Shown: piece by piece, positions 28,570-37,544 of the stretch
How positions within the stretch are numbered: position 1 is the stretch's first letter
Layout: each line of letters starts with the position of its first letter
From: Clostridia bacterium
GTDB taxonomy: Bacteria; Bacillota; Clostridia; Oscillospirales; CAG-272
Assembly (NCBI GenBank): GCA_017451485.1
Contig: JAFTOG010000046.1
Span: 1-64,000, forward strand
DNA length: 64,000 nt
Reading direction: 5' to 3'
Notes under the pieces: model-generated
The model's input: only the letters and a program-made list of their open reading frames with translations
Told to the model about the DNA's origin: nothing
Database searches by the model: none
Made by a program: the position numbers and the translations under genes

Positions 28570-31047
28570 TTACTGAGCTGAAGTAGCGGGATTCAAAGCA
28601 TTTACAAATGCTGTTTCGCCAACCATTACATATACGGGGTTCTCGGATACATTAATGGTAACTACCTTTTCAGTAGCTGTAAGCTCTGTCTTAGCACCGT
28701 TGATTTCGCCATACTTGTTTTCAACAAGAGTAGCCTTGTCAGCGTTTATGTAAAGCTTAAAGTTTTCAACCTTTGTTCCGTCAGATGTAGGACACCAAAC
28801 TGCGTAACCGTAGTTACCGTCAGCATCAGCATACTGATAAATCCATACATCAGGTCTGCCGGAATCGATTTCCTGTACGAATGTGAAATCATAAAGTGTA
28901 TTTCTGAGAGTGTACATATAATAGTAGGAATCCTTAGGTGTTCCGTTTACATCATATACACCGCATGTACCGTACTGTACATTAGATGTTGTGTCCTCAC
29001 CTGTACCGTCCTCGCACATGTACATTGTAGCCTTGTCAACGCCTGCAGCAGACATCATAAGGTATGCTCTTGTGAGCCACATAGCCTGAACCTGTCTTGC
29101 TGTGTACTCGCCGTATGCGTGGCAAGCTGTCTTTGTTGTATAGCTTGTTGCTGTATCCCAACCAAACTCTGTGAGCCATACTTCCTTATCGGGATAGTAC
29201 TTGTTACGGAGCTCAATAAGGGGAGTAAGATCGCCAATCAAATCAAATTCCTCGGGAGAAACGCCCATAAGAATCTGCTGACCGTTGATATCAAATTCCT
29301 TGCAGAAATAAGAGTGAACGTTGAATGCATCCATAGCAACGGCACCGTCAGCACGGTTAGCCTTCATCCAGTATACCATTGCGGAAACATAACGGGAGCC
29401 AACACCTGCAAGACCTGCCATAGCAACCTTCATTGTGGGGTCTGCATTCTTTGCACCGAAGTGATTGGATGCACCGTTTACATCAATCATTGTGTTGCAA
29501 TGTCCATCGTAGCCTGCGGATGTAAGAGCTGCGAGCTGATAGGGGGTAAATCCATCATTACCCTCACCGTTAGGCTCATTTCCAAGCTCAAGCCACTCGA
29601 TGTAGCCCATACCCATGCTACCCTCGGAAACAGGTCTTCTTACATGAACCTTCATTACTTCAAGAAGCTCGGGAGATTTTGTCCTACCGTAGCGAGCTGC
29701 AAAAGCGAACATATTGTCAGCGTACATTTCGTATACAGCTGCTGAATATTTTTCCTGCTCGGTTGCATCTCTTCTGGAAATTGTACCGTCAGCATTTTTT
29801 GTAAATACAGAGCCAACAGGAATAGACTGCCACTGGATACATGGAACTACATTGATGCCTGCTTTGGAGTATGTAGAGTATTTAATGTCAAAGTTACCCA
29901 TACCACCGTTAAAGCCATTTGCAGTCTTGGGGTAGAATTCCATGTTATATGACCAACCCATATTGTGGTACTCACGAAGAACTGTAGCACAGGATACCTG
30001 TTTTATGGATGTATTACCGCTACCGTCGGCTACAAATCCACAAATACCCATAAGCTCACCCATTGTGGGGAGAGGATGTATTTCAGTTGTCGGAGGATGA
30101 TCACTTTCACCACTCTGGTAACCGAATACCATTATTTCAACAGGAGCACTTCCGTCATAGAAGATAACCTGAACATACTCAGCGTTCAATCCAACATCAA
30201 ATGTGTACCATGTTTTGGGCTGGAAGTCCTCAGCCTCAAATACCATAACCTTATCCCAAGCAGAGTCAGCGGACTGGAAGTCCTCAGCTGTGTCGGAAAC
30301 GCGGATTACAATATCGCTTTTCGGAACAACATTGATGTAGAAGGAAACCTTGCTTACATATGTAAGGTATTCAAGGTCAATAATGGGAGAGAGTTTTCTC
30401 GGCTCGCCGTTGTTGTTTGCATTATCATCACTCTCTGAGTAAAGCTTGCCTATCTCAGATACGGGACGAAGAAGACTGCCGGGAACCTTGGAAGGATCCT
30501 GCTCATCAAAGAGGGGACCGAAATTTCTGAAAGATTCACCGTGGTGAACCGTAATAGCGTTTACAATGGCATTGTAGTCAATAGGCAAAAGCTCATTACC
30601 ACCTACACGTATGGTAGCAATATCACCGTATACTGTTTCTCCCGATGATTTTGTAACATAAGGCTTAACAGCAACATAGTATGCCTTGTCGATAGTAGCG
30701 GAGAAGTTTCTGATAATAAGTGTCTTACCAACTCCGTCACCGGAAATTTCAAAGGTTGCTTTAGTAGCAGAATCAAAATTCGCCTCTGTAATTTCACTTT
30801 CACTGTATCTTACATCGAAGCTACAGGTTGAGTAGGGTGCGTTAAATTTAAGCGTAACACCCGTTCCGCCTTCAACTCCGCCCACAACTCGAATGTAGTT
30901 TACTGCTACGGGTGTGTTGGGGTTGACAGTTACTGTCGGACCGGGAACTGTTGTTTCCGTACCTCCATCGCATGAGCAGGATGTAAGAGATAGGGCGATA
31001 ACAACGAGAATTGCCGCAATTAACGCAAGAAGTATGTTCCTTTTCAT
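28570..31047 (-). CDS. Clan GH-A-like glycosidase lipoprotein, paralogue 3 (extracellular)
   Basis: This protein of 825 residues starts MKRNILLALIAA and has a lipoprotein signal ending LSLTSC, so it should be lipid-anchored outside the membrane. A Thr/Pro-rich spacer and a fibronectin-like beta domain (about 50-150) precede the region shared with paralogues 1 and 2: discoidin-like domain, Glu491 in ELGNEPNG, Glu627 in WLTEFGWD and a C-terminal beta region. The ATG at 31047 follows GGAGG; an earlier TTG overlaps that site. It probably makes the first cuts on a polysaccharide at the cell surface, with the two cytoplasmic relatives finishing. Family and substrate are unknown. Confidence 0.78.
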   Translation of the reverse strand: MKRNILLALIAAILVVIALSLTSCSCDGGTETTVPGPTVTVNPNTPVAVNYIRVVGGVEGGTGVTLKFNAPYSTCSFDVRYSESEITEANFDSATKATFEISGDGVGKTLIIRNFSATIDKAYYVAVKPYVTKSSGETVYGDIATIRVGGNELLPIDYNAIVNAITVHHGESFRNFGPLFDEQDPSKVPGSLLRPVSEIGKLYSESDDNANNNGEPRKLSPIIDLEYLTYVSKVSFYINVVPKSDIVIRVSDTAEDFQSADSAWDKVMVFEAEDFQPKTWYTFDVGLNAEYVQVIFYDGSAPVEIMVFGYQSGESDHPPTTEIHPLPTMGELMGICGFVADGSGNTSIKQVSCATVLREYHNMGWSYNMEFYPKTANGFNGGMGNFDIKYSTYSKAGINVVPCIQWQSIPVGSVFTKNADGTISRRDATEQEKYSAAVYEMYADNMFAFAARYGRTKSPELLEVMKVHVRRPVSEGSMGMGYIEWLELGNEPNGEGNDGFTPYQLAALTSAGYDGHCNTMIDVNGASNHFGAKNADPTMKVAMAGLAGVGSRYVSAMVYWMKANRADGAVAMDAFNVHSYFCKEFDINGQQILMGVSPEEFDLIGDLTPLIELRNKYYPDKEVWLTEFGWDTATSYTTKTACHAYGEYTARQVQAMWLTRAYLMMSAAGVDKATMYMCEDGTGEDTTSNVQYGTCGVYDVNGTPKDSYYYMYTLRNTLYDFTFVQEIDSGRPDVWIYQYADADGNYGYAVWCPTSDGTKVENFKLYINADKATLVENKYGEINGAKTELTATEKVVTINVSENPVYVMVGETAFVNALNPATSAQ

Positions 31048-31094
31048 AATGTTTTCCTCCAATTTGGACCTGTTTAGGTTTGTACCATATATTT

Positions 31095-31123
31095 ATAATA
31101 CAATTTTTTAGTAGGTTTGTCAA
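31095..31123 (-). promoter_or_regulatory. Promoter of the glycosidase lipoprotein
   Basis: On the minus strand TTGACA, a 17-base spacer and TATTAT, 48 bases before the start codon. Confidence 0.75.
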
Positions 31124-31198
31124 TACTTTTATATATTTTTACCAAAAAAACAGTTGGAGAAAAAACAAAATTGGTTAATAACACGCAAATGCTTTGGA

Positions 31199-31912
31199 TC
31201 AGGGATTTTCAATTGGTGGAGTGTCAGGAGTCCCACTTCCCGCTTGTGGAGTACTGTCATTCTCTTCGGGGGTCGGACTTTCTGCCTGCGGAGTAGTGTC
31301 ATTATCTTCCGGAGTCTCATTTTGTGATGGAGGTGTCACATCATCTCCTGTACCATCATTCGTTTCCGGAGCCGGAGTGATAGGAGGATTATATAAGGAT
31401 TGAAAGCAATCTATCCTGAATCTTGTGTCATACCTTACTCCGAGGATATGAATAAATCTCAAAGAAGCGTATGTGTATTCGGACAGAGGCTTATCAAGTG
31501 CGTCATTCGTATTGGCACAGATGTATATTTCACCGTTTTCGATTTTACTTACCAGTAATGTATGATAAAAATCACCCGTGTCATCTGCCAGCTGTACAAC
31601 ATCTCCTATCTCCACGAGGGAAGTGTCCACCTCAGTACCGAAGGGGCCTACATCTGTGTTTGATGTTATAAAATTGTAAAAAAATTCCACACCGGACCAT
31701 GAGGGGCTTCGCCTATTAAGTGAAAGATAATACCAGCCAAACACAGGAGTGAAATTCATAACACAGCTTCCCGCCAATACGCACTGTGACACAAAGTTTG
31801 TACAATTTCCACCGATGCCCTCAAAGGTTGTAAAGAGTGGATTCCTTACAAAAGCATATTTTCTTGCGTAAAGGACAGCGTTTTCCCTCACATATTCCTT
31901 TTCAAGTATCAT
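31199..31912 (-). CDS. Amidase-domain protein with Pro/Thr/Glu-rich tail
   Basis: This 237-residue protein has an N-terminal domain like the putative amidase family (amidase_6), with the nucleophile motif GGNCTNFVSQ, a later histidine in DFYHTLLVS and Asn/Asp in ANTND. The last 60 or so residues are low complexity, built from repeats such as TPEENDSTPQAGS. Related domains in Clostridia are thought to cut peptide or cell-wall amide bonds. No signal peptide is visible at the chosen start, so its location is unclear. It is divergent from the PiT-like permease with only 46 bases between starts. Confidence 0.7.
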   Translation of the reverse strand: MILEKEYVRENAVLYARKYAFVRNPLFTTFEGIGGNCTNFVSQCVLAGSCVMNFTPVFGWYYLSLNRRSPSWSGVEFFYNFITSNTDVGPFGTEVDTSLVEIGDVVQLADDTGDFYHTLLVSKIENGEIYICANTNDALDKPLSEYTYASLRFIHILGVRYDTRFRIDCFQSLYNPPITPAPETNDGTGDDVTPPSQNETPEDNDTTPQAESPTPEENDSTPQAGSGTPDTPPIENP

Positions 31913-31958
31913 AAAATCACCTTCCTCACAATAATCTTATGCAAAGGAGGTGAGGAAT

Positions 31959-32933
31959 GTGCTATCGGAGCAGATTTTGGAAACGGCACAAAATATAATT
32001 GCTGTAGGTCTTGCCTTGGGAGTAGTGGTAGTAAACGGATTTACGGATGCTCCAAGCACAATATCGGGTGTTGTATCATCCGGTGTATGGTCAAAAGGCA
32101 CAGCAAGTATTATTTGCGGTATTTTTAATCTGCTGGGAGTAATGGTTTTTTTCTCTGTAAGTGGAAAAGTGGCAGATAGTGTATTTAATTCGGTAGATTT
32201 CGGTAATTATGGTACAGAAGCCATATGTGCCAGCCTGTGTGGGGTCATTATATTTTCTCTTGTGTCATGGATATTTTCAATGCCCTCGAGTGAAAGCCAT
32301 GCCCTTCTTTCCTGTATGTTCGGTGCGTCGATGATGGCTGCAGATGATCAGGTTGTGTTTTCCTTTATTCTTATGGTTCTATATATGATTTTTTCTTGCA
32401 TTTTTTCTGTAGTATTTGCTTTTGCATTCGGCAAAATTTTTAGAAAAAGCAGTGAGGAGTGTATAAAATATGAAAAAATAAGCTGTATTCTTGCTTCCTT
32501 TATGCACGGTGGACAGGATGGGCAGAAATTTATCGGATTGCTGTTGTTTCTTACAGTGGGCATGGGCACAAAGCATTACCTCTCTGCTCTTTTCCTTTGC
32601 ATTGCAGTGGCAATATTCATGCTACTCGGTACTCTTATGTGCGATAAGAAAATAATAGCTTCTCTCGGCGACGGAATAGTAAAAAATGATAAACGAATAG
32701 CATTTTTGTCTGATTTTTCGTCAACCGTTTGTATTTTTCTTTGCTCATTATTAGGTTTTTCGGTAAGTACGGGAAATATAAAAGCCTGCTCTCTTGTAGG
32801 AGCAGGCTTATGTGAAAATGAAAAAATTAATTACCGTACATTAAAGCATATAGGAATTGTATCAGTTATAACCTTTCCTGTATGTATAAGCTTGGGATAT
32901 TTATTGACAGGATTGTTTATTCTGTTATTTTGA
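31959..32933 (+). CDS. PiT-like permease (inorganic phosphate transporter family), divergent
   Basis: This 324-residue hydrophobic protein has about nine membrane segments. The first half has the PiT signature region NGFTDAPSTISG and PSSESHALL. The matching second half reads SVSTGNIKACSLVGAG, where classical PiT proteins have a Thr-His pair after the serine, so the second signature is altered. It may move phosphate or a related anion with a cation. The GTG at 31959 is preferred, with AGGAGG ending 8 bases upstream; the GTG at 31950 overlaps that site. Its 3' end overlaps the convergent RluA-type gene by 17 bases. Confidence 0.75.
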   Translation: MLSEQILETAQNIIAVGLALGVVVVNGFTDAPSTISGVVSSGVWSKGTASIICGIFNLLGVMVFFSVSGKVADSVFNSVDFGNYGTEAICASLCGVIIFSLVSWIFSMPSSESHALLSCMFGASMMAADDQVVFSFILMVLYMIFSCIFSVVFAFAFGKIFRKSSEECIKYEKISCILASFMHGGQDGQKFIGLLLFLTVGMGTKHYLSALFLCIAVAIFMLLGTLMCDKKIIASLGDGIVKNDKRIAFLSDFSSTVCIFLCSLLGFSVSTGNIKACSLVGAGLCENEKINYRTLKHIGIVSVITFPVCISLGYLLTGLFILLF

Positions 32934-33558
32934 ACATATCCCACAAATCCCCTTGTGGTGTTGACGAGAATACGAGATACTTCCTTGAAACGGGATGCAT
33001 GAAGGAAAGAAATGCAGAGTGAAGATGTATTCTTAAATTATCTCTTGCTCCGTATTTACCGTCACCGCAAAGGGGGTGTCCTATGTTGGAAAGCTGGACC
33101 CGTATCTGATGGGTCCTGCCTGTAATAAGCTTTATTTTTGCAAGGGAAAATACATCTCCGTTTTGTTCAATTACATCAACGAGCTTGTATTTAAGCTCTG
33201 CTCGCTTTACTCCCTTTCTTTCTGTTTCTACAACAAAGGATTTATTCTTTATTCTGTCGTGATATAAAAGGTCAATAAGCCTACCCTGTGTCTGAATTTC
33301 TCCGTGTACTATGGCATAATACTCCTTTTGCAGCTCTCCTCTTGCTATTATATCGGAAAGCATAGCCGAGCTTCTTTTATTTAGTGCATATACCATAAGT
33401 CCACTTGTTGTAATATCAAGCCTGTGAACGGGATAAACCGTGCACCCCAGCTCCTTTTCAAGTTGGGATATCATATTTTCCTTATCGGCTTGCTGAGATG
33501 ATATTCCACAGGGCTTTTCGCAAACAGCGATATCCTTGTCTTTATAATATATTTTCAT
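32917..33558 (-). CDS. RluA-family RNA pseudouridine synthase
   Basis: This 213-residue protein has the catalytic aspartate motif HRLDITTSGLMV and the RTHQIRVQL motif of RluA-type synthases. There is no S4 RNA-binding domain, so it is a short form. It converts uridine to pseudouridine in rRNA or tRNA; the site cannot be assigned. It follows gpmI on the same strand, with a hairpin between them, and converges on the permease gene with overlapping 3' ends. The ribosome binding site is weak. Confidence 0.9.
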   Translation of the reverse strand: MKIYYKDKDIAVCEKPCGISSQQADKENMISQLEKELGCTVYPVHRLDITTSGLMVYALNKRSSAMLSDIIARGELQKEYYAIVHGEIQTQGRLIDLLYHDRIKNKSFVVETERKGVKRAELKYKLVDVIEQNGDVFSLAKIKLITGRTHQIRVQLSNIGHPLCGDGKYGARDNLRIHLHSAFLSFMHPVSRKYLVFSSTPQGDLWDMFKITE

Positions 33559-33567
33559 ATTTCACCC

Positions 33568-33601
33568 AAAAGGGGCTGAATCTTTAAGAATCAGCCCTTT
33601 T
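33568..33601 (-). terminator. Terminator of gpmI
   Basis: The stem AAAAGGGCTGA/TCAGCCCCTTTT (one bulged G) on the minus strand lies 8 bases after the gpmI stop and just before the RluA-type gene. A bidirectional role is possible. Confidence 0.8.
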
Positions 33602-33608
33602 CTATATT

Positions 33609-35258
33609 TTATTTTATCTCAATAATTGATTCATCCCACATGGAGGGAGCCTCATAGCCAAGCATATTTACAACTGTAGCAGCAACATTGGAAAGACCGA
33701 ATTGACCGTTGTCAGCCTTTACCTCGTATTTATCAGCGTAGAAATTGTCATATATGATGCAAGGAACAGGATTGAGGGTATGGCTTGTTTTTGCCTTGTA
33801 TGAGCCGTCCTTACCCTGCTTGGGAGCACCCTTCTTATCAACCTCATACATTTCATCTGCATTACCGTGGTCGGCTGTAATAATAGCCACGCCACCGAGA
33901 GAATCAACAACATCAAGAAGTCTCTTGAGCTGAAGGTCGAGGGCCTCCATAGAGCAACGGGTAGCAAGAAGATTACCTGTATGACCTACCATATCACCGT
34001 TAGGGAAGTTGACTCTTAAGCACTGGTACTTGCCACTCTTAAGGCACTCAATAAGCTTGTCGGTAATTTCAGCACATTTCATCCAGGGTCTCTGCTCGAA
34101 AGGAACTACATCTGAGGGAACCTCAATATATGTTTCAAGTGCATCGTTGAACTTGCCACTCTTATTACCGTTCCAGAAATATGTTACATGACCGTATTTC
34201 TGTGTCTCGGAGATTGCGAGCTGAGATATGCCTGTATCGGAGAGATACTCACCCATTGTATTTGTGATTTCCGGGGGATTTACAAGATAGTTTGAAGGAA
34301 TATGGAGGTCACCGTCATATTCAAGCATACCAGCATATACAACATTGGGATAACGGACTCTGTCAAACTTGTCAAAGTCGGCATCGTCAAATGCCTTGGA
34401 GATTTCGATGGAACGGTCGCCACGGAAATTGTAGAAAATCACGCTGTCGCCGTCATTAACTGTACCAACGGGGCATCCGTCCTTAGCGATAACAAAGGGA
34501 GGAAGATCCTGGTCGATAACCTTAAGCTCTGCTCTGTATGTCTCAACAGCCTCCTTGGCAGATGCAAACTGTCTTCCCTCACCGAGTACATGTGTCTTCC
34601 AGCCGTCTTCTACCATCTTCCAGTTAGCTTCATATCTGTCCATGGTAATAACCATTCTTCCACCGCCGGATGCAATCATTACATCAAAATCATCGGAACG
34701 GAGAGAAGCCATAAATTCTTCAAAGGGCTCAATGTATTCAAGAGCACTTGTTTCACCAACATCACGGCCGTCGATAAGAATGTGTACTCTTACCTTTGCT
34801 ACATTCTCCTCCTTAGCTCTTACCATCATAGCCTTAAGATGATCGATATGGGAGTGAACATTACCGTCTGAGAAAAGACCGAGGAAGTGGAGGGTACTGT
34901 TATTATTTTTTACATTTGAGATGATTGACTTCCAAGTATCGGATGCAAACATCTTACCGTTTTCAATAGACTGGGAAACAAGCTTTGCACCCTGTGCAAA
35001 AACCTGACCTGAGCCAAGAGCATTGTGTCCAACCTCGGAGTTACCCATATCGTCATCACCGGGGAGACCTACTGCTGTGCCGTGTGCCTTGAGCTTTACC
35101 CAAGGATATTTTGCCATAAGCATATCAAGAGTAGGAGTGTAAGCTGCTTTAACTGCGTTACCTACGCTGTCAGGAGCAATACCTACGCCGTCCATAACGA
35201 TGGTGAGCACAGGACCCTTTACTTCGATTGAATTTTTAAGATTGTTAAGTTTAGCCAT
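33609..35258 (-). CDS. gpmI: 2,3-bisphosphoglycerate-independent phosphoglycerate mutase
   Basis: This 549-residue alkaline-phosphatase-fold enzyme has the N-terminal metal site VMDGVG, the catalytic serine in DDMGNSEVGHNA, HSHIDHL and DGRDVG in the transferase domain, NFPNGDMVGHTG, and ADHGNADEM with the second metal ligands. It interconverts 3- and 2-phosphoglycerate in glycolysis using Mn2+ and does not need 2,3-bisphosphoglycerate. It is slightly longer than the usual 510 residues because of small insertions. GAGGAG lies 9 bases before the ATG. It stands alone between a promoter and a terminator. Confidence 0.96.
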   Translation of the reverse strand: MAKLNNLKNSIEVKGPVLTIVMDGVGIAPDSVGNAVKAAYTPTLDMLMAKYPWVKLKAHGTAVGLPGDDDMGNSEVGHNALGSGQVFAQGAKLVSQSIENGKMFASDTWKSIISNVKNNNSTLHFLGLFSDGNVHSHIDHLKAMMVRAKEENVAKVRVHILIDGRDVGETSALEYIEPFEEFMASLRSDDFDVMIASGGGRMVITMDRYEANWKMVEDGWKTHVLGEGRQFASAKEAVETYRAELKVIDQDLPPFVIAKDGCPVGTVNDGDSVIFYNFRGDRSIEISKAFDDADFDKFDRVRYPNVVYAGMLEYDGDLHIPSNYLVNPPEITNTMGEYLSDTGISQLAISETQKYGHVTYFWNGNKSGKFNDALETYIEVPSDVVPFEQRPWMKCAEITDKLIECLKSGKYQCLRVNFPNGDMVGHTGNLLATRCSMEALDLQLKRLLDVVDSLGGVAIITADHGNADEMYEVDKKGAPKQGKDGSYKAKTSHTLNPVPCIIYDNFYADKYEVKADNGQFGLSNVAATVVNMLGYEAPSMWDESIIEIK

Positions 35259-35300
35259 TTTAAATAACTCCTCAATATTATATTTTCAAATATAGTATAC

Positions 35301-35328
35301 ATTATATTTGTGAATAAATCTTTAACAA
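35301..35328 (-). promoter_or_regulatory. Candidate gpmI promoter
   Basis: On the minus strand TTGTTA, a 16-base spacer and TATAAT. Confidence 0.55.
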
Positions 35329-35339
35329 GTGTAAAAATG

Positions 35340-35368
35340 TTGACTTTTTTTCCTGCAGATGCTACAAT
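35340..35368 (+). promoter_or_regulatory. Promoter of the YwlG-family gene and GH5
   Basis: TTGACT, a 17-base spacer and TACAAT lie 21 bases before the ATG, divergent from the gpmI promoter. Confidence 0.65.
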
Positions 35369-35389
35369 ATACGAAAAGGAGATGATAAT

Positions 35390-35929
35390 ATGGATATCAT
35401 GCGTCAGACAGCAGAGGCTGTATACGAGCTTTGCGAGGTAGCTAAGCTTAAGCGTGGAGATATATTGGTGGTTGGGTGCTCCACCAGTGAGGTCGTGGGA
35501 GCAAAAATAGGTACTAATTCAGACCCCGACACTGCAGAGGAGATTTACAAGGGAATCATATCAGTTCTTGAACCGAAGGGAATATACCTTGCGGTTCAGT
35601 GCTGTGAGCATCTTAACAGAGCAATAGTTGTAGAAAGGGATGCTGTACCCTGTGGGGAATGCGTTAATGTGGTTCCACAGAAAAAGGCAGGGGGCTCTCT
35701 TGCAACGGTGGCATATCACTGCTTCAAAAATCCTTGCGTTGTTGAAGAAATCAAGGCAGATGCAGGTATTGATATAGGAGGAACCCTTATCGGTATGCAT
35801 CTTAAGAGAGTGGCTGTACCCGTTCGGTTGAATACCAAAAAAATAGGAGAAGCAAACATTATTTGTGCAAGGGTAAGACCGAAATTTATCGGTGGCATTC
35901 GTGCAATTTATAACGAGGATTTGCTTTGA
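35390..35929 (+). CDS. YwlG/UPF0340 (DUF436) family protein
   Basis: This 179-residue protein matches the length and conserved blocks of the TIGR01440/UPF0340 family: GCSTSEVVGAKIGTNS, AVQCCEHLNRA, VPQKKAGGSLAT and KRVAVPVR. The biochemical function of the family is not established. Conserved Cys, Glu and His residues (QCCEHLNRA) suggest an enzyme or cofactor-binding site. AAAGGAG lies 8 bases before the ATG. The GH5 gene follows after 28 bases and is probably co-transcribed, though no functional link is obvious. Confidence 0.9.
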   Translation: MDIMRQTAEAVYELCEVAKLKRGDILVVGCSTSEVVGAKIGTNSDPDTAEEIYKGIISVLEPKGIYLAVQCCEHLNRAIVVERDAVPCGECVNVVPQKKAGGSLATVAYHCFKNPCVVEEIKADAGIDIGGTLIGMHLKRVAVPVRLNTKKIGEANIICARVRPKFIGGIRAIYNEDLL

Positions 35930-35957
35930 TACAATAATTTGACAAGGAACACGGTAT

Positions 35958-37046
35958 ATGAAAAGATTTGTTGGCTTTGAATGTGGTATGGGAATTGGCG
36001 GATGGCTTACCAATTACAAAAGACATCATGTTTTGGACGATGAGCAGAAAAAAACGCTAACGGTAGGCGATTTCGAGCATTTTGAAACATACATTACCGA
36101 GAAGGATATTAAATATATTGCGTCTCTCGGCTTCGACCATATCCGCCTCGGCTTTGACCAGATAGTGATAGAGGACGGTAATGGTGGGTACAGATCCGAG
36201 ATACTCAAGCTTCTTGATAATTTTATCGGTTGGTGCGAGAAGTACAATCTCAATATTGTATTCAATCTCCACAAGGCTATTGGAAATTACTGTGATGTTG
36301 AAGAAAAGGTGTCTCTTATGGACGATCCTACATTGCAGGAGGGATTTATCAGACTGTGGACAGATATGGAAAAAATGTGTGCTCACAAGCCGAATATAGT
36401 ATTTGAAATTCTTAACGAGGTAAAGGATGTAGATCCGGCACTTTGGAATGATCTTGCGGGTCGAACGATACAAGCAATAAGAAAGATAAGCAGGGACAGA
36501 AAAATTATTGTAGGAACAACATGCTGGAATAATGTGTACTGCCTTAAATATCAGAAAATTTTTAATGATGAAAATGTAATTTACACCTTCCATATGTATG
36601 ACCCCTCGGAGTTTACACATCAGCGTGGAGTTCTTCAGCAAAGTCACTGCTTCTACAACAGAGATATGCCCTATCCCGGCGACATACAACGCTGTAAGGA
36701 CTTCTACAAATTGGTGTATAATAGAGATGATGCGTACACAGGGTACGAGATAATGGATAAAAGGTATATGTACGATGTGATGTATCCGGCAAAGAAATTT
36801 ATAAAAGAAAACCCCGATGTTATTCTCTGGTGTGGAGAATTTGGAACTATTCGTCACGCCAAATTGGAGTGGCGTATGGCATGGTTCAAGGATGTAATAT
36901 CATTTTTGAAGGAAAACTCGATTCCTTACTGTGTATGGAATTATTTAAGCACTCCCAATGACGGTAATCGCTTCAGTCTCGTGGATGACGACACGAGAAA
37001 AATCCTTTCCCCCGAGCTTAAGGATATCTTGACAGGTAATTTCTAA
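35958..37046 (+). CDS. Cytoplasmic glycoside hydrolase family 5 enzyme
   Basis: This 362-residue TIM-barrel protein starts directly at the catalytic domain, with no signal peptide or binding module. The GH5 acid/base is Glu154 in FEILNEVKD and the nucleophile is Glu294 in LWCGEFGT, with HMYDP and WNNVYCLKY supporting residues between them. Likely substrates are beta-linked oligosaccharides (glucan, mannan or cellobiose-like) taken into the cell. The subfamily cannot be fixed here. It is the second gene after the YwlG-family gene. The intergenic hairpin element begins 34 bases after its stop. Confidence 0.88.
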   Translation: MKRFVGFECGMGIGGWLTNYKRHHVLDDEQKKTLTVGDFEHFETYITEKDIKYIASLGFDHIRLGFDQIVIEDGNGGYRSEILKLLDNFIGWCEKYNLNIVFNLHKAIGNYCDVEEKVSLMDDPTLQEGFIRLWTDMEKMCAHKPNIVFEILNEVKDVDPALWNDLAGRTIQAIRKISRDRKIIVGTTCWNNVYCLKYQKIFNDENVIYTFHMYDPSEFTHQRGVLQQSHCFYNRDMPYPGDIQRCKDFYKLVYNRDDAYTGYEIMDKRYMYDVMYPAKKFIKENPDVILWCGEFGTIRHAKLEWRMAWFKDVISFLKENSIPYCVWNYLSTPNDGNRFSLVDDDTRKILSPELKDILTGNF

Positions 37047-37544
37047 ACGGTTATCCACAACAAAATGAATTATAAAATCAAAAAATCCCCGACGCAGTCA
37101 AATCCGTCTTAGACGGGGAAAATCCACCCTCGGTGGATGAAATCCTGCATTGCAGGATGAATATTAGACGGATTTGATTTCATCCAAGGGTGTAACCTTG
37201 GATTTCATTTGAACGAAGTGAAGATTTCATCGTTGCCGTGCAACGATTTCATTAAATCAACAAGAAAAAGAGAGAACAAATCGGTAGTAAGCCGAAATGT
37301 TCTCTCTTTTTTCTGTTAGTGATGTTTTTGCTGATGCAAAAGTGATGTTATGCTTTGCATAATGATGTTGCTCGCAAAAACTCGCAATGATGTGATGCTT
37401 GCCCACTACGCCGTCAGTCGTAACATCATTCACGAAGTGGACATCACTGCCGCAGGCAACATCATTTGCCCGCAAGGGCAAGCATCGTTTAGCGTGAATG
37501 CTCCGTTAAGAGCATCATACTAATGTGTCGGGGATTTTTATTTA
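37047..37544. repeat. 498-base non-coding interval holding a 459-bp hairpin-array element with terminal inverted repeats
   Basis: The element proper runs 37081-37539 between two convergent genes. Its ends are perfect 13-bp inverted repeats, AAAAATCCCCGAC (37081-37093) and GTCGGGGATTTTT (37527-37539). Inside are at least ten short hairpins, separated in the left half by spacers like GATTTCATC/GATGAAAT and in the right half by AGTGATGTT/AACATCATT. A 14-bp stem in the middle (37265-37278 with 37298-37311) divides the halves. No coding frame is visible. I see no clear target-site duplication. It resembles a miniature inverted-repeat element or a repeat family built of palindromic modules, but I cannot assign it to a named family. 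Confidence 0.85.
37265..37311. terminator. 14-bp hairpin at the centre of the intergenic element
   Basis: AAAAAGAGAGAACA/TGTTCTCTCTTTTT encloses a smaller TCGG/CCGA stem. A and T tracts on both sides would let it terminate transcription arriving from either convergent gene. Confidence 0.65.

Noticed and set aside
37261..37515. Possible CRISPR-like array because of regularly spaced short repeats
   Set aside because: The conserved parts are only about 8-9 bases, the intervening parts are palindromes rather than unique spacers, and no cas gene is present.
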